The notes under the pieces were generated by a model. That model made no database searches. It was not told where the DNA came from and saw nothing but the letters and a program-made list of their open reading frames with translations. DNA of 64,000 nt from Ochrobactrum sp. CGA5. Its GTDB lineage: Bacteria > Pseudomonadota > Alphaproteobacteria > Rhizobiales > Rhizobiaceae. The stretch lies in the NCBI RefSeq assembly GCF_006345815.1, contig NZ_VCIG01000007.1, positions 186,001 to 250,000 on the forward strand, read 5' to 3'. Positions 1 through 7,893 of this stretch are shown piece after piece. A program made the position numbers and the translations under genes. The first letter of the stretch is position 1; the number at the start of each line of letters is the position of its first letter.

Positions 1-26
1 CTGCGCAGCAGGCCCGTCGAAATCAT
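1..26 (-). CDS. 5' end of a divergent gene, truncated by the window edge
   Basis: An ATG on the minus strand at 26-24 is preceded, eight bases upstream, by the ribosome-binding sequence AAGGGA. It reads MISTGLLR and then leaves the window. Only eight codons are visible, so no product can be named. DMT exporters of the kind that follows on the plus strand are often paired with a divergent regulator of the GntR/MocR type. That is an inference from the family and not something the eight residues show. Confidence 0.35.
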
Positions 27-52
27 CTGTACTATCCCTTGTACCAGTACAG
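27..52. promoter_or_regulatory. Inverted repeat CTGTACT/AGTACAG, possible operator
   Basis: CTGTACT at 27-33 and AGTACAG at 46-52 are perfect inverted arms separated by 12 bases, between the divergent partial gene and the DMT exporter. MocR-type regulators often bind CTG/GTAC-rich sites of this style, so a shared operator is plausible. The assignment is inference only. Confidence 0.35.
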
Positions 53-153
53 TTTACCTGAATTGTCTGGATACTGTCTCTGATCATTCCGTCAGTTTCG
101 CGACATTGTCTTACGAATCCTTATACGATTTTAGAGAAAGTCGAAAAGACACA

Positions 154-1026
154 ATGCGTGAGAATGTTGGGAATAAGAGCGCTGGATGGGTTAACGGGTT
201 TTTGGGTGTATTGATTTTTTCCGGGTCGCTGCCGGCAACTCGGTTGGCGGTGATCGATATCGATCCGACTTTCCTGACGATGGCGCGCGCATCTATTGCA
301 GGTGTGCTGGGACTGGCGATGCTGCTGGCGTTCCGGGAGCCTTTTCCACGCCGTAGCGATGCGATCTCGTTGATTGTTGTTGCGCTTGGCGTGGTCGTCG
401 GCTTTCCGCTTCTGACGGGGCTTGCCCTTCAGCACATGACATCGGCCCATGCGATTGTCTTTATCGGACTGTTGCCGCTCGCCACGGCAATCTTCGCTGT
501 CCTGCGCGGCGGAGAGCATCCGCGCCCGATGTTCTGGCTATTTTCTGTCTTGGGAAGCCTCATTGTCGCGTCCTATGCCTATGGACAGGGAAGCCAGTCC
601 ACACTTCTGGGGGATGTGCTGATGATCGCTGCTGTTATTGTTTGCGGTCTGGGCTATGCAGAAGGTGCACAGCTTTCGCGCAGGCTCGGAGGCTGGCAGG
701 TTATCTGCTGGGCGCTGGTGTTCTCGTTGCCGGTCATGCTGCCGCTGAGTGTGATGACGCGCCCTGAGACATGGACAGGCATCGGCACGCAAGCCTGGAT
801 GAGCCTCGGCTATGTCTCCTTGTTTTCGATGCTGATCGGTTTTTTCTTCTGGTATCGCGGCCTTGCGCAGGGCGGCGCCGCTACTGTCGGCCAGTTGCAG
901 CTTCTTCAGCCGTTCTTTGGCCTTATGCTCGCGGCCGGTATTGCGGGAGAACCCGTTAGTATGGGGATGGTCGGCACGGCAGCGGTGGTCGTCGTTTGCG
1001 TGGCCGGTGCAAAGCGGTTTGCCTGA
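154..1026 (+). CDS. EamA/DMT family inner-membrane exporter
   Basis: A 290-residue drug/metabolite-transporter family protein, expected to have ten membrane helices arranged as two EamA repeats (about residues 15-145 and 150-285). Hydrophobic segments fill almost the whole length, and the conserved ending AATVGQLQLLQPFFGLML is typical of the second repeat. ATG at 154 is chosen over an in-frame TTG at 106 because the residues before it are polar and unlike the family. Members export amino acids or small metabolites; the substrate cannot be told. It is transcribed away from the truncated gene at the left edge, with an inverted repeat between them. A dispersed repeat copy begins right after its stop codon. 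Confidence 0.85.
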   Translation: MRENVGNKSAGWVNGFLGVLIFSGSLPATRLAVIDIDPTFLTMARASIAGVLGLAMLLAFREPFPRRSDAISLIVVALGVVVGFPLLTGLALQHMTSAHAIVFIGLLPLATAIFAVLRGGEHPRPMFWLFSVLGSLIVASYAYGQGSQSTLLGDVLMIAAVIVCGLGYAEGAQLSRRLGGWQVICWALVFSLPVMLPLSVMTRPETWTGIGTQAWMSLGYVSLFSMLIGFFFWYRGLAQGGAATVGQLQLLQPFFGLMLAAGIAGEPVSMGMVGTAAVVVVCVAGAKRFA

Positions 1027-1027
1027 C

Positions 1028-1070
1028 TTTGTCTCCCATAAGTGGAAACCGGTTTTGGAAGACATGCTCG
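1028..1070. repeat. Dispersed intergenic repeat, copy 1
   Basis: This copy carries GTGGAAACCGGTTTTGG followed by GACATGCTC, the same layout as the copies at 1776 and 2583. It fills the gap between the convergent DMT exporter and methyltransferase genes. Such partly palindromic AACCGGTT elements are common in Rhizobiales genomes. Confidence 0.65.
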
Positions 1071-1081
1071 AAAACAAATAG

Positions 1082-1774
1082 TTAGAGCGGTTCCGACGAC
1101 TCCGTTTTAACCGGAACGGCCTCAAAGGCCCAAACGGTCGTGCGCTTCACTTCCGCGTCTTCGAGGGCGCGGGTGACCGGCACGGTATAGACGGCAAGGA
1201 ACTGCAGCCGCTCCTTGGGCAGATAGGCGCGTCCTGGGTCGCCTACTACGATACGCGCGCCGCGTGCGGCGAGCTTTGAAAACCAGGGAATAAGCCGCTC
1301 GGCGAGCGGCTTTTCATAAAAGACGTCGCCCGCCAGCACGACATCCCAGCCATCGTCCCTCCCAATAAGGTCATCCAGCGAAGGAATAACCGACACGCCA
1401 TTGGCCGATGCGTTGATCTCGATGGCGGGAAGCGCAAAGGGGTCGATGTCCGACGCAAGCGCACTTGATGCACCCGCTTGCATGGCAGCAATGGCGACAA
1501 GGCCGGAACCCGATGCGAAATCCAGTACCGTCTTGTCTTTGACTGTTTCGGGGTAATCCAGAACATAACGCGCCACGCCCTGTCCGCCCGCCCATGCGAA
1601 GGCCCAGAAAGGCGGCGGCAGGCCGATTGTGGCGAGTTCTTCCTCTGTTTTGTGCCAGAGGTCGTGCGCTTCATCGGCCAGATGCAAGCGAATTTCCGGC
1701 ACATGCGGCGGCGTTTGCAGACTGGTATTGGCCAGAATGAAATCACGCGCACCCTTATTTGCCGGGTCTGACAT
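1082..1774 (-). CDS. ETF-beta lysine methyltransferase-like protein (METTL20 family)
   Basis: A 230-residue class I SAM-dependent methyltransferase. The SAM-binding motif I is VLDFASGSGL near residue 83. It is preceded by PPFWAFAWAGGQ near residue 54, a hallmark of the METTL20/ETF-beta lysine methyltransferase group, whose mitochondrial and Agrobacterium members methylate lysines beside the recognition loop of the electron-transfer flavoprotein beta subunit. The segment GARIVVGDPGRAYLP near the C-terminus also fits. ATG at 1774 is preferred to an upstream in-frame TTG; its GGAGAG ribosome-binding site lies inside a dispersed repeat. It follows the EVE gene on the same strand. The fold is clear; the ETF substrate is inferred from family likeness. 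Confidence 0.78.
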   Translation of the reverse strand: MSDPANKGARDFILANTSLQTPPHVPEIRLHLADEAHDLWHKTEEELATIGLPPPFWAFAWAGGQGVARYVLDYPETVKDKTVLDFASGSGLVAIAAMQAGASSALASDIDPFALPAIEINASANGVSVIPSLDDLIGRDDGWDVVLAGDVFYEKPLAERLIPWFSKLAARGARIVVGDPGRAYLPKERLQFLAVYTVPVTRALEDAEVKRTTVWAFEAVPVKTESSEPL

Positions 1775-1775
1775 C

Positions 1776-1826
1776 AGAGCATGTCTCTCCAAAGCGGGAA
1801 CCGGTTTGGGAATAAAGACACGCTCA
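1776..1826. repeat. Dispersed intergenic repeat, copy 2
   Basis: AGAGCATGTC, GGGAACCGGTTTGGG and AAAGACACGCTC form a near-palindromic unit that exactly fills the gap between the EVE and methyltransferase genes. The element supplies the EVE stop codon (1824-1826) and the GGAGAG ribosome-binding site of the methyltransferase (1785-1790, minus strand). Confidence 0.75.
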
Positions 1827-2258
1827 TGACAAGGCGTTCTTTGTGTCCAGCCCGCCCATACGGCAAACTTCGATCCATTCGTCTTCCGTTACCGGCTGCA
1901 CCGAAAGCCGCATCGAGGTGACAAGCGCCATCTTCTCCAATTTCGGATTGGCCTTCACATCTTTCAGCGTTACCGGCTTTGGCATGTCGCGAACGGCCTT
2001 GATGTCCACACATTCCCAGCGTGGGTCATCGGTGGTGCTATCAGGGTGGGCCAGCGCGCAGACCTCGACGATACCGACGACTTCCAACCCTTCATTGGAA
2101 TGATAGAAGAAGCCTTTGTCACCCAGTCTCATGGCGCGCATGTTGTTGCGCGCCTGATAATTGCGCACCCCATCCCACTGCTCGCCTTTCTCGCCACGGG
2201 CTTTCTGCATTTCCCATGACCATTTGAACGGTTCGGATTTGAACAGCCAGTAAGCCAT
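1824..2258 (-). CDS. EVE domain-containing protein
   Basis: A 144-residue single-domain EVE protein, of the usual length. The start MAYWLFKSEP, the central KGFFYHSN and the late DEWIEVCRMGG are family landmarks. EVE domains share the PUA-like fold and read modified bases (human THYN1 is the relative); in bacteria stand-alone members accompany tRNA-modification and core genes. Here it lies 12 bases downstream of the YciI gene and in the same direction as gpsA and tsaD, an arrangement familiar in Rhizobiales, which suggests a housekeeping role. The ligand is not known from sequence. Confidence 0.9.
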   Translation of the reverse strand: MAYWLFKSEPFKWSWEMQKARGEKGEQWDGVRNYQARNNMRAMRLGDKGFFYHSNEGLEVVGIVEVCALAHPDSTTDDPRWECVDIKAVRDMPKPVTLKDVKANPKLEKMALVTSMRLSVQPVTEDEWIEVCRMGGLDTKNALS

Positions 2259-2270
2259 CGTTCACGAGCC

Positions 2271-2561
2271 TCAAGCGTTGGCCGGGTTGTTGATCGCCCA
2301 GTTCCATGGACGTACGGTTACGCTCTCGAACAGGCCTGCCAGCGCATATGGATCGTTAGCGGCTATCTTTTCCGCTGCGGCCTTGTCCGCAGCTTCGATA
2401 ACAACCAGACTACCGTTCGGCTTGCCGTCTTCACCAACGAAGGGACCCGCGAATTTCAGGCCGTCACCAAGCCCCTTGAGATAGTCGAGATGTGCAGGGC
2501 GTGTATCGAGGCGCAGTTGCAGATGGTCCCGCTTGTCGTTGCATAGAAGGGCAAAAAGCAT
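2271..2561 (-). CDS. YciI-like protein
   Basis: A 96-residue YCII-domain protein with a ferredoxin-like alpha/beta fold. It shows the conserved RPAHLDYLKGL near residue 20, GPFVGEDGKPNGS near 40 and the closing FESVTVRPWNW. YciI proteins have a His-Asp pair proposed to act in a hydrolase or dehydrochlorinase-like pocket, but the cellular reaction is unknown. ATG at 2561 is used; an in-frame TTG two codons earlier has no advantage. It sits between gpsA and the EVE gene on the same strand, separated from gpsA by a dispersed repeat. Confidence 0.88.
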   Translation of the reverse strand: MLFALLCNDKRDHLQLRLDTRPAHLDYLKGLGDGLKFAGPFVGEDGKPNGSLVVIEAADKAAAEKIAANDPYALAGLFESVTVRPWNWAINNPANA

Positions 2562-2582
2562 TGTCAATTATCCTTTTCGTTC

Positions 2583-2633
2583 GAGCACGATCTTGTCTGA
2601 AAACCGGTTCCCACTTTTTGCGATCATGCTCTA
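2583..2633. repeat. Dispersed intergenic repeat, copy 3
   Basis: Read on the minus strand the unit is TAGAGCATGATCGC, GTGGGAACCGGTTTTC and GATCGTGCTC, in inverted orientation to copy 2. Its first three bases on that strand are the TAG stop codon of gpsA (2631-2633). Confidence 0.75.
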
Positions 2634-3620
2634 GTCCTCGGCCTTGAGTGGTCGGTTGAGTAAAGCCGTAACGGCTTCGTCAATGGTGATGGCGCCGTCA
2701 AGCAGCGCACCCGTCGCATCAATGATTGGGGCGGAGATAGCGTGTTTGCGGCATAATTCGGCGGCAATCGGTGCGGTCGCCACGCCTTCCGCAAGCGGAC
2801 GATTGGTCAAGTCTTCGCCACGTCCAAGCGCCAGTCCATAGGAATAATTGCGCGACTGCGACGACGAACAGGTCAGCATCAGATCGCCGAGACCGGACAG
2901 GCCCATGATGGTTTCGGGTCTAGCACCCATGGCTTGTCCGATGCGGCGAAGTTCGGCGAACCCGCGCGTGACCAGTGCTGCCTGTGCACTTGCACCAAAG
3001 CTGCGCCCGATGGTGGCACCGGCGGCAATGGCGAGAACATTCTTCAAGGCGCCGCCAATCTCGACGCCTTTAAGGTCGGTTGTCGAATAGCAGCGGAAAG
3101 CCGGACCGGACAGAAGTGCTGCGAGCTGATCGGAAGTTGCTGCATCCTCGCAGGCAACCGTCACGGCGGTTGGAAGGCCGTGTGCGACATCGGTTGCGAA
3201 GCTCGGACCCGATAGTGCGGCAATCCGGTGGTTCGGCAGTACTTCGGCCACGACTTCCGACATCAATCGTCCTGTGCTGCGTTCGATCCCTTTTGCGCAG
3301 AGTACGACGGGTGCGGTTTGCGGAATAATACTGCTTAACTCCGAAAGCCCGGCGCGCATGGTCTGTGCGGGAATGACGGCCAGAACGGCATCCGCACGAT
3401 CGACCACGGCAGCTACGTCCGCACTCGCATTGATAGCGGCGGGAAGCTCGATGGCGTCCAGATAGCGCGGATTGCGATGCGTTCGATTAATAGCTTCGAC
3501 CGTCGCCTCGTCGCGGGCATATAGCCAAGTTTCGTGGCCGCTCTTGCTCGCCATGGCCGCTAGGGCCGTTCCCCAGGCGCCGCCACCCAGAATGGCAATT
3601 TTGCTCGTTCTTTTGTTCAT
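2631..3620 (-). CDS. gpsA: NAD(P)H-dependent glycerol-3-phosphate dehydrogenase
   Basis: A 329-residue enzyme that reduces dihydroxyacetone phosphate to sn-glycerol 3-phosphate, the backbone precursor of phospholipids, in the cytosol. The Rossmann dinucleotide motif [12 protein letters not shown] is at residues 10-21. CAKGIE, LSGPSFA and [15 protein letters not shown] (holding the catalytic lysine) follow in the family order, and the C-terminal helical domain is complete. Its ATG overlaps the tsaD stop by four bases (ATGA), so the two are translationally coupled; YciI, EVE and the methyltransferase follow on the same strand. Confidence 0.97.
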   Translation of the reverse strand: MNKRTSKIAILGGGAWGTALAAMASKSGHETWLYARDEATVEAINRTHRNPRYLDAIELPAAINASADVAAVVDRADAVLAVIPAQTMRAGLSELSSIIPQTAPVVLCAKGIERSTGRLMSEVVAEVLPNHRIAALSGPSFATDVAHGLPTAVTVACEDAATSDQLAALLSGPAFRCYSTTDLKGVEIGGALKNVLAIAAGATIGRSFGASAQAALVTRGFAELRRIGQAMGARPETIMGLSGLGDLMLTCSSSQSRNYSYGLALGRGEDLTNRPLAEGVATAPIAAELCRKHAISAPIIDATGALLDGAITIDEAVTALLNRPLKAED

Positions 3621-4696
3621 GCCTTGGCTCCACGTCGCCCGGTGCCAATCAGCGGAGCCGACTTTTCATCAAGCGGCCAGCGGGAACGCGGCGCAAGGTC
3701 AAGCTGATCAGGAGCCTCGGTTGCCGCACGTTCAGCTCCAGCCCAGGCAATCATAGCGGCATTGTCGGTGCACAGATCGAGCGGCGGAGCGATAAAGCTG
3801 AAACCGTGCAGGGCGCAAAGAGTTTCGAGCGCGTTACGCAAGGTCTTGTTGGCCGCGACTCCGCCGGCGACGACGAGTGCCGGTGTTTCGCAATCGGAAA
3901 ACTCGCTTCTGAAACGTTCGAGCGAACGGCCCACCCGGTCGGTCAGGGTGTCGGCGACCGCGGCTTGGAAAGAGGCGCAAATATCGGCCACATCTTGGTC
4001 AGACAATGGAACCAGTTCTGTTGCCGTCTGGCGCACTGCCGTCTTGAGCCCGGAGAAAGAGAAATCGAGCCTTGCCTCGCCTTTGAGCGGTCGTGGCAGA
4101 GCGAATCGCTTTGGATCACCCTGGAGCGCCATGCGCTCGACCGCCGGGCCGCCCGGATAAGGCAGCCCAAGAAGCTTGGCCGTCTTGTCGAAAGCTTCGC
4201 CGAGCGCATCGTCGATGGTCGTGCCAAGACGTTCGTAATCGCCAACACCGCGTACAAGTACCATCTGCGTATGCCCGCCAGAAACGAGCAGCAGCAGATA
4301 GGGAAAAGGTAGGCCGTCGGTAAGACGCGCCGTCAAGGCATGCCCCTCCAAATGGTTGATGGCATAAAATGGTTTCTGAGCAGCCATGGCCAACGCTTTG
4401 GCGGTCATGAGCCCGACGATCAATCCGCCGATCAATCCAGGTCCCGCAGTGGCTGCCACGGCATCGACCTCGGAAAGCTTCATGCCGGCATCCTCCAGTG
4501 CCCGTGCAACCAGCCTGTCCAGGGCCTCGACATGAGCGCGGGCGGCAATCTCCGGTACTACGCCGCCATAGGGTTCATGTTCGGCGATCTGGCTCAGAAC
4601 CACATTGGACAGAATCCGTCCCTCGCTTTGATCGTCCCGTTCGACGATTGCGGCGGCTGTTTCGTCGCAACTTGTTTCTATTCCAAGAATGCGCAT
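3617..4696 (-). CDS. tsaD: tRNA N6-adenosine threonylcarbamoyltransferase
   Basis: A 359-residue TsaD (Gcp/Kae1) protein that transfers the threonylcarbamoyl group to A37 of ANN-decoding tRNAs, working with TsaB, TsaE and TsaC. The start [13 protein letters not shown] is diagnostic, and the metal-binding histidines are H115 and H119 in [16 protein letters not shown] and [10 protein letters not shown] are also present. It begins 63 bases from the divergent hemC gene, so the promoters of both must lie in that short gap. It is first in the tsaD-gpsA operon. Confidence 0.97.
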   Translation of the reverse strand: MRILGIETSCDETAAAIVERDDQSEGRILSNVVLSQIAEHEPYGGVVPEIAARAHVEALDRLVARALEDAGMKLSEVDAVAATAGPGLIGGLIVGLMTAKALAMAAQKPFYAINHLEGHALTARLTDGLPFPYLLLLVSGGHTQMVLVRGVGDYERLGTTIDDALGEAFDKTAKLLGLPYPGGPAVERMALQGDPKRFALPRPLKGEARLDFSFSGLKTAVRQTATELVPLSDQDVADICASFQAAVADTLTDRVGRSLERFRSEFSDCETPALVVAGGVAANKTLRNALETLCALHGFSFIAPPLDLCTDNAAMIAWAGAERAATEAPDQLDLAPRSRWPLDEKSAPLIGTGRRGAKA

Positions 4697-4759
4697 TTGC
4701 GGTTAGACCCTGCCTGTCTCATAATTCATTGAAAAATCCGGTACCATGGACAGCGCAAT

Positions 4760-5704
4760 ATGCAAACAGCATCCTTGAAGAATGGCACGTTGAAGATAGG
4801 CACGCGGGGCAGCAAGCTTGCCCTCGCCCAGGCTTACGAGACGCGTCGCCGCCTTATGGAGGCACATGGTCTGCCGGAAGAAGCCGTCGAAATCGTTCCC
4901 ATGTCGACGGCTGGCGACCGCATTCAGGATCGCGCGCTCTCCGAAATCGGTGGCAAAGGGCTCTTTACCGAAGAGATTGAGCAGGCGCTGACGGACGGGC
5001 GAATCGATCTTGCGGTCCATTCGACTAAGGACATGCCGACGGTGCTGCCTGATGGTCTTCATCTTTCTGTTTTCCTTGAACGCGAAGACCCGCGCGATGC
5101 CTTTGTTGGTCGCACGGCTTCCCGCCTTGTTGATCTGCCGCATGGCGCCACCGTCGGATCATCGTCATTACGCCGTCAGGCTTTGATCCGGCGCCTTCGC
5201 CCCGACATCCAAGTGGTGATTTTCCGCGGCAATGTCGATACCCGGTTGCGCAAGCTGGAAGCTGGTGAGGTAGACGGGACGTTTCTCGCCTGTGCAGGCT
5301 TGCGGCGACTGGGGCTTGGCGATGTCATTACAGATTTGGCTGACCCGGAAAGTTTTCCGCCTGCGCCGGGACAGGGGGCCATCGGGATCGAGACACGCAT
5401 CGGTGACACCCGCATCGATGCGCTGCTGGCGCCTCTCGCGCACCGTGAAACGGGAATAGCACTTGCCTGTGAACGAGCATTTCTGGCCGCACTTGACGGG
5501 TCATGCCGCACGCCTATTGCTGGCCTTGCAAATGTCAACGGCGATACGGTTTCGTTTCACGGCATGATTTTGAAACCGGATGGGACAGAGGCGCATGAGA
5601 TCAGGGCGGAAGGTCCGACATCGAATGCTGCCGCACTTGGTACAGAAGCCGCAGAACATCTGTGTGCGAAAGCCGGTCCCCAATTTTTTGAGGGCTGGGA
5701 GTAG
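4760..5704 (+). CDS. hemC: Porphobilinogen deaminase (hydroxymethylbilane synthase)
   Basis: A 314-residue enzyme that polymerises four porphobilinogens to hydroxymethylbilane in haem synthesis. [14 protein letters not shown] is at residues 12-25, the catalytic aspartate is D91 in [14 protein letters not shown] is near 133, and the dipyrromethane cofactor cysteine is C249 in DGSCRTPI. Length and order match the family. It is divergent from tsaD and only two bases upstream of hemD, so the two are surely co-transcribed. Confidence 0.98.
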   Translation: MQTASLKNGTLKIGTRGSKLALAQAYETRRRLMEAHGLPEEAVEIVPMSTAGDRIQDRALSEIGGKGLFTEEIEQALTDGRIDLAVHSTKDMPTVLPDGLHLSVFLEREDPRDAFVGRTASRLVDLPHGATVGSSSLRRQALIRRLRPDIQVVIFRGNVDTRLRKLEAGEVDGTFLACAGLRRLGLGDVITDLADPESFPPAPGQGAIGIETRIGDTRIDALLAPLAHRETGIALACERAFLAALDGSCRTPIAGLANVNGDTVSFHGMILKPDGTEAHEIRAEGPTSNAAALGTEAAEHLCAKAGPQFFEGWE

Positions 5705-5706
5705 AC

Positions 5707-6441
5707 TTGGCGGAGCGGACACAAACCGTATCTCAAGGCCGCGTTCTGGTAACGCGGCCTCAGCCGGCTTGCTCGCAGACCGCCGCAGAACTGGCGTCGA
5801 GGGGGTACGAACCGGTTTTGCTTCCGCTGAGCCGGACCGTTGCGCTTTCATTCGCTTTGCCTGATGGCCCGTTTGCGGCTTTGACGGTGACGAGCGCCAA
5901 TGCGCTTCACCACATGAAGCTTGAACGGTTGAGACCGTTTCTTGGCTTACCGCTTTTTGCAGTAGGGCAGGGGACAGCACGGGCCGCACGGAAGGCTGGA
6001 TTCGGTCAGGTGATCGACGGTGGCGGCGATGCGGTTCGTCTTGCGGCGACGATGCGGCGCTTTCTTCCCGAACGATCCCGTATCCTTTATCTCGCTGGAC
6101 GGGTGCGCCAGCCGGTGTTCGAAGATGAGGTGCGCGCCGCTCAATTGGATATGCATGTGGCTGATGTCTATGACACGGAGACTGTTTCCTATTCTGCGTC
6201 AGCACTTCTGAAGGTGCTTGATGGTGCGCCTTTTGTCGCGGTCATGCTTTATTCCGGCATTGCTGCGACGAGCTTCGTCGAAGCAATGCGTGAAATCGAG
6301 CCGCCTTTTAGCGAGAGAACGCGGTTTCTATGCATTTCTGACCGAGTGGCCGACCGGTTGCCAGCGCGCTGGCGGGCCAATGCACTTGTTCCGAACCAGC
6401 CGGATGAAGATGGACTTTTCCGGTTGTTTGCCAAACTTTGA
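5707..6441 (+). CDS. hemD: Uroporphyrinogen-III synthase
   Basis: A 244-residue HemD that cyclises hydroxymethylbilane with inversion of ring D. The family is weakly conserved; visible landmarks are GRVLVTRPQPA at the start, LTVTSANAL near 60, AVGQGTARAARKAGF near 85 and the LYSGIAATSFVEA region near 180. The start is TTG at 5707: GGGAG lies six bases before it and no ATG precedes the conserved N-terminal strand. The position directly after hemC supports the call. The next gene starts 83 bases on. Confidence 0.9.
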   Translation: MAERTQTVSQGRVLVTRPQPACSQTAAELASRGYEPVLLPLSRTVALSFALPDGPFAALTVTSANALHHMKLERLRPFLGLPLFAVGQGTARAARKAGFGQVIDGGGDAVRLAATMRRFLPERSRILYLAGRVRQPVFEDEVRAAQLDMHVADVYDTETVSYSASALLKVLDGAPFVAVMLYSGIAATSFVEAMREIEPPFSERTRFLCISDRVADRLPARWRANALVPNQPDEDGLFRLFAKL

Positions 6442-6524
6442 CTCATTTTGGCGCAACCTTCCTTCATCTGGCGATTTTATCTGTTAGAGTCTGATGCAAC
6501 CACTTGGCGTTTACGAGAGGATCC

Positions 6525-7883
6525 ATGGCGAAACCCGGCACTCCGCGACACTCCAAATCGGCCCGTAATCCTGTGACGATCAATCTCGATCCTTCAGATG
6601 TGAAGCGGGTTGACGAACCGGCGAAGGCTTCGCCAGAGGCGGAGCCGGTTGGAAGTTTTTCAGAATCTGAAAACCCAAAGCCGGAAACCCCGAAGCCTGC
6701 AGAACCGAAGCCGGAAGCCATGGCTGCCGAAAAGGCAGTAAATGCAGAAAAGCCACAAAATTCTACTTATACCAAACCACCCTTTACGTCCGGCGTGAAA
6801 CCAGAAACCCAGCGGCCCGCGCAAAAGAGCGGTGCGGTTGTGTCGCATCTTCTGGCTGGAATTGCTGGCGGCGTTATCGGCCTTGGCGGATTGCTGGCGC
6901 TGCAATGGGGGAATGTTATAGCCTCTCCGGGCGCAAGAGTTACAGCGGAACAGCTCGCGCATATGGAACAGCAGATTGCCGATCTACGAAGCAATCCGAC
7001 GCCGGCGCCGCTTGACGATGCGAGCCGCACGCAGCTTGCGGCTCTGGAGAAGAATGTTCAGGCAGCAGAAATCAAGGCAGAAGCGGTAGCGGGTTCTTTC
7101 GCTGATCTTCAGCAGCAATTTGCTGCCTTGCCGAAAGAGGCCGGGCAGGACGCGGAAAGGGATACCACTGCTCTGACAGAGCGGTTGGATGCGCTGGAAA
7201 GCAAACTTTCAGCGGCACAGAATCGGGCCGATGAGGCGACAGCCGGAGTTTCTGGAAACAGCGGTACGATTTCATCGCTCGAATCGAAGCTGTCCTCGTT
7301 GCAGGAAAAGATTACCCAGGCTTCACGCCAACCTGATGCGACGGCTTTGATAGCGGCGAACGCATTGAAAACGGCGATTGATCGCGGTGGCTCGTTCAAG
7401 GCAGAGCTCGACACATATGCGTCTGTCGCATCGGATGGTGCGCCTGTCGAACAGCTGCGTGCGTTCGCCGATAGGGGCGTCCCGACCGTTGCAGACCTGA
7501 ATTCATGGTTCGGTGCCGTTGCGAACAAGATAGTAGCGACGGAGAATAAATTGCCAGCCGATGCCGGAATCTGGGACCAGCTCGTTGCCAGCGCCAAAGG
7601 TCTGGTTAGTGTGCGCCCGGTTGCGGGAAATATCAGCGGTACCGGAGTCGGACCGATCACCGCCCGTATGGAGGCTGCCCTTCAATCTGGTGACCTGGAG
7701 CGTGCACTTAGTGAATGGGAGCAACTTCCTGCCGATGCGAAGGCAACCTCTCAGGAATTTGCCGATCAATTGCGAGCGCGACGGGATGCAGACGCGCTTG
7801 TGCAGCGCCTCGTTGCAGACAGTCTGAAGCCGAAGGTTTCGGCGGGTGAAACCGGAGGGGCTCCGGCCTCTTCCGGTCAATAG
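6525..7883 (+). CDS. Alphaproteobacterial Mic60/mitofilin-like inner-membrane protein
   Basis: A 452-residue protein with a Pro/Lys/Glu-rich N-terminal tail (to about residue 100), one membrane helix (about 107-128, LLAGIAGGVIGLGGLL), a long coiled coil (about 140-270) and a C-terminal helical domain with RGGSFKAELD near 285. This is the COG4223 architecture, recognised as the bacterial homologue of mitochondrial Mic60, which shapes intracytoplasmic or cristae membranes. ATG at 6525 with GAGAGGA upstream is preferred to a TTG at 6504. It sits between hemD and hemY, the place where the family is found in alphaproteobacteria. Role in this organism: envelope organisation, inferred. Confidence 0.85.
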   Translation: MAKPGTPRHSKSARNPVTINLDPSDVKRVDEPAKASPEAEPVGSFSESENPKPETPKPAEPKPEAMAAEKAVNAEKPQNSTYTKPPFTSGVKPETQRPAQKSGAVVSHLLAGIAGGVIGLGGLLALQWGNVIASPGARVTAEQLAHMEQQIADLRSNPTPAPLDDASRTQLAALEKNVQAAEIKAEAVAGSFADLQQQFAALPKEAGQDAERDTTALTERLDALESKLSAAQNRADEATAGVSGNSGTISSLESKLSSLQEKITQASRQPDATALIAANALKTAIDRGGSFKAELDTYASVASDGAPVEQLRAFADRGVPTVADLNSWFGAVANKIVATENKLPADAGIWDQLVASAKGLVSVRPVAGNISGTGVGPITARMEAALQSGDLERALSEWEQLPADAKATSQEFADQLRARRDADALVQRLVADSLKPKVSAGETGGAPASSGQ

Positions 7884-7893
7884 GAGGCGGCCG

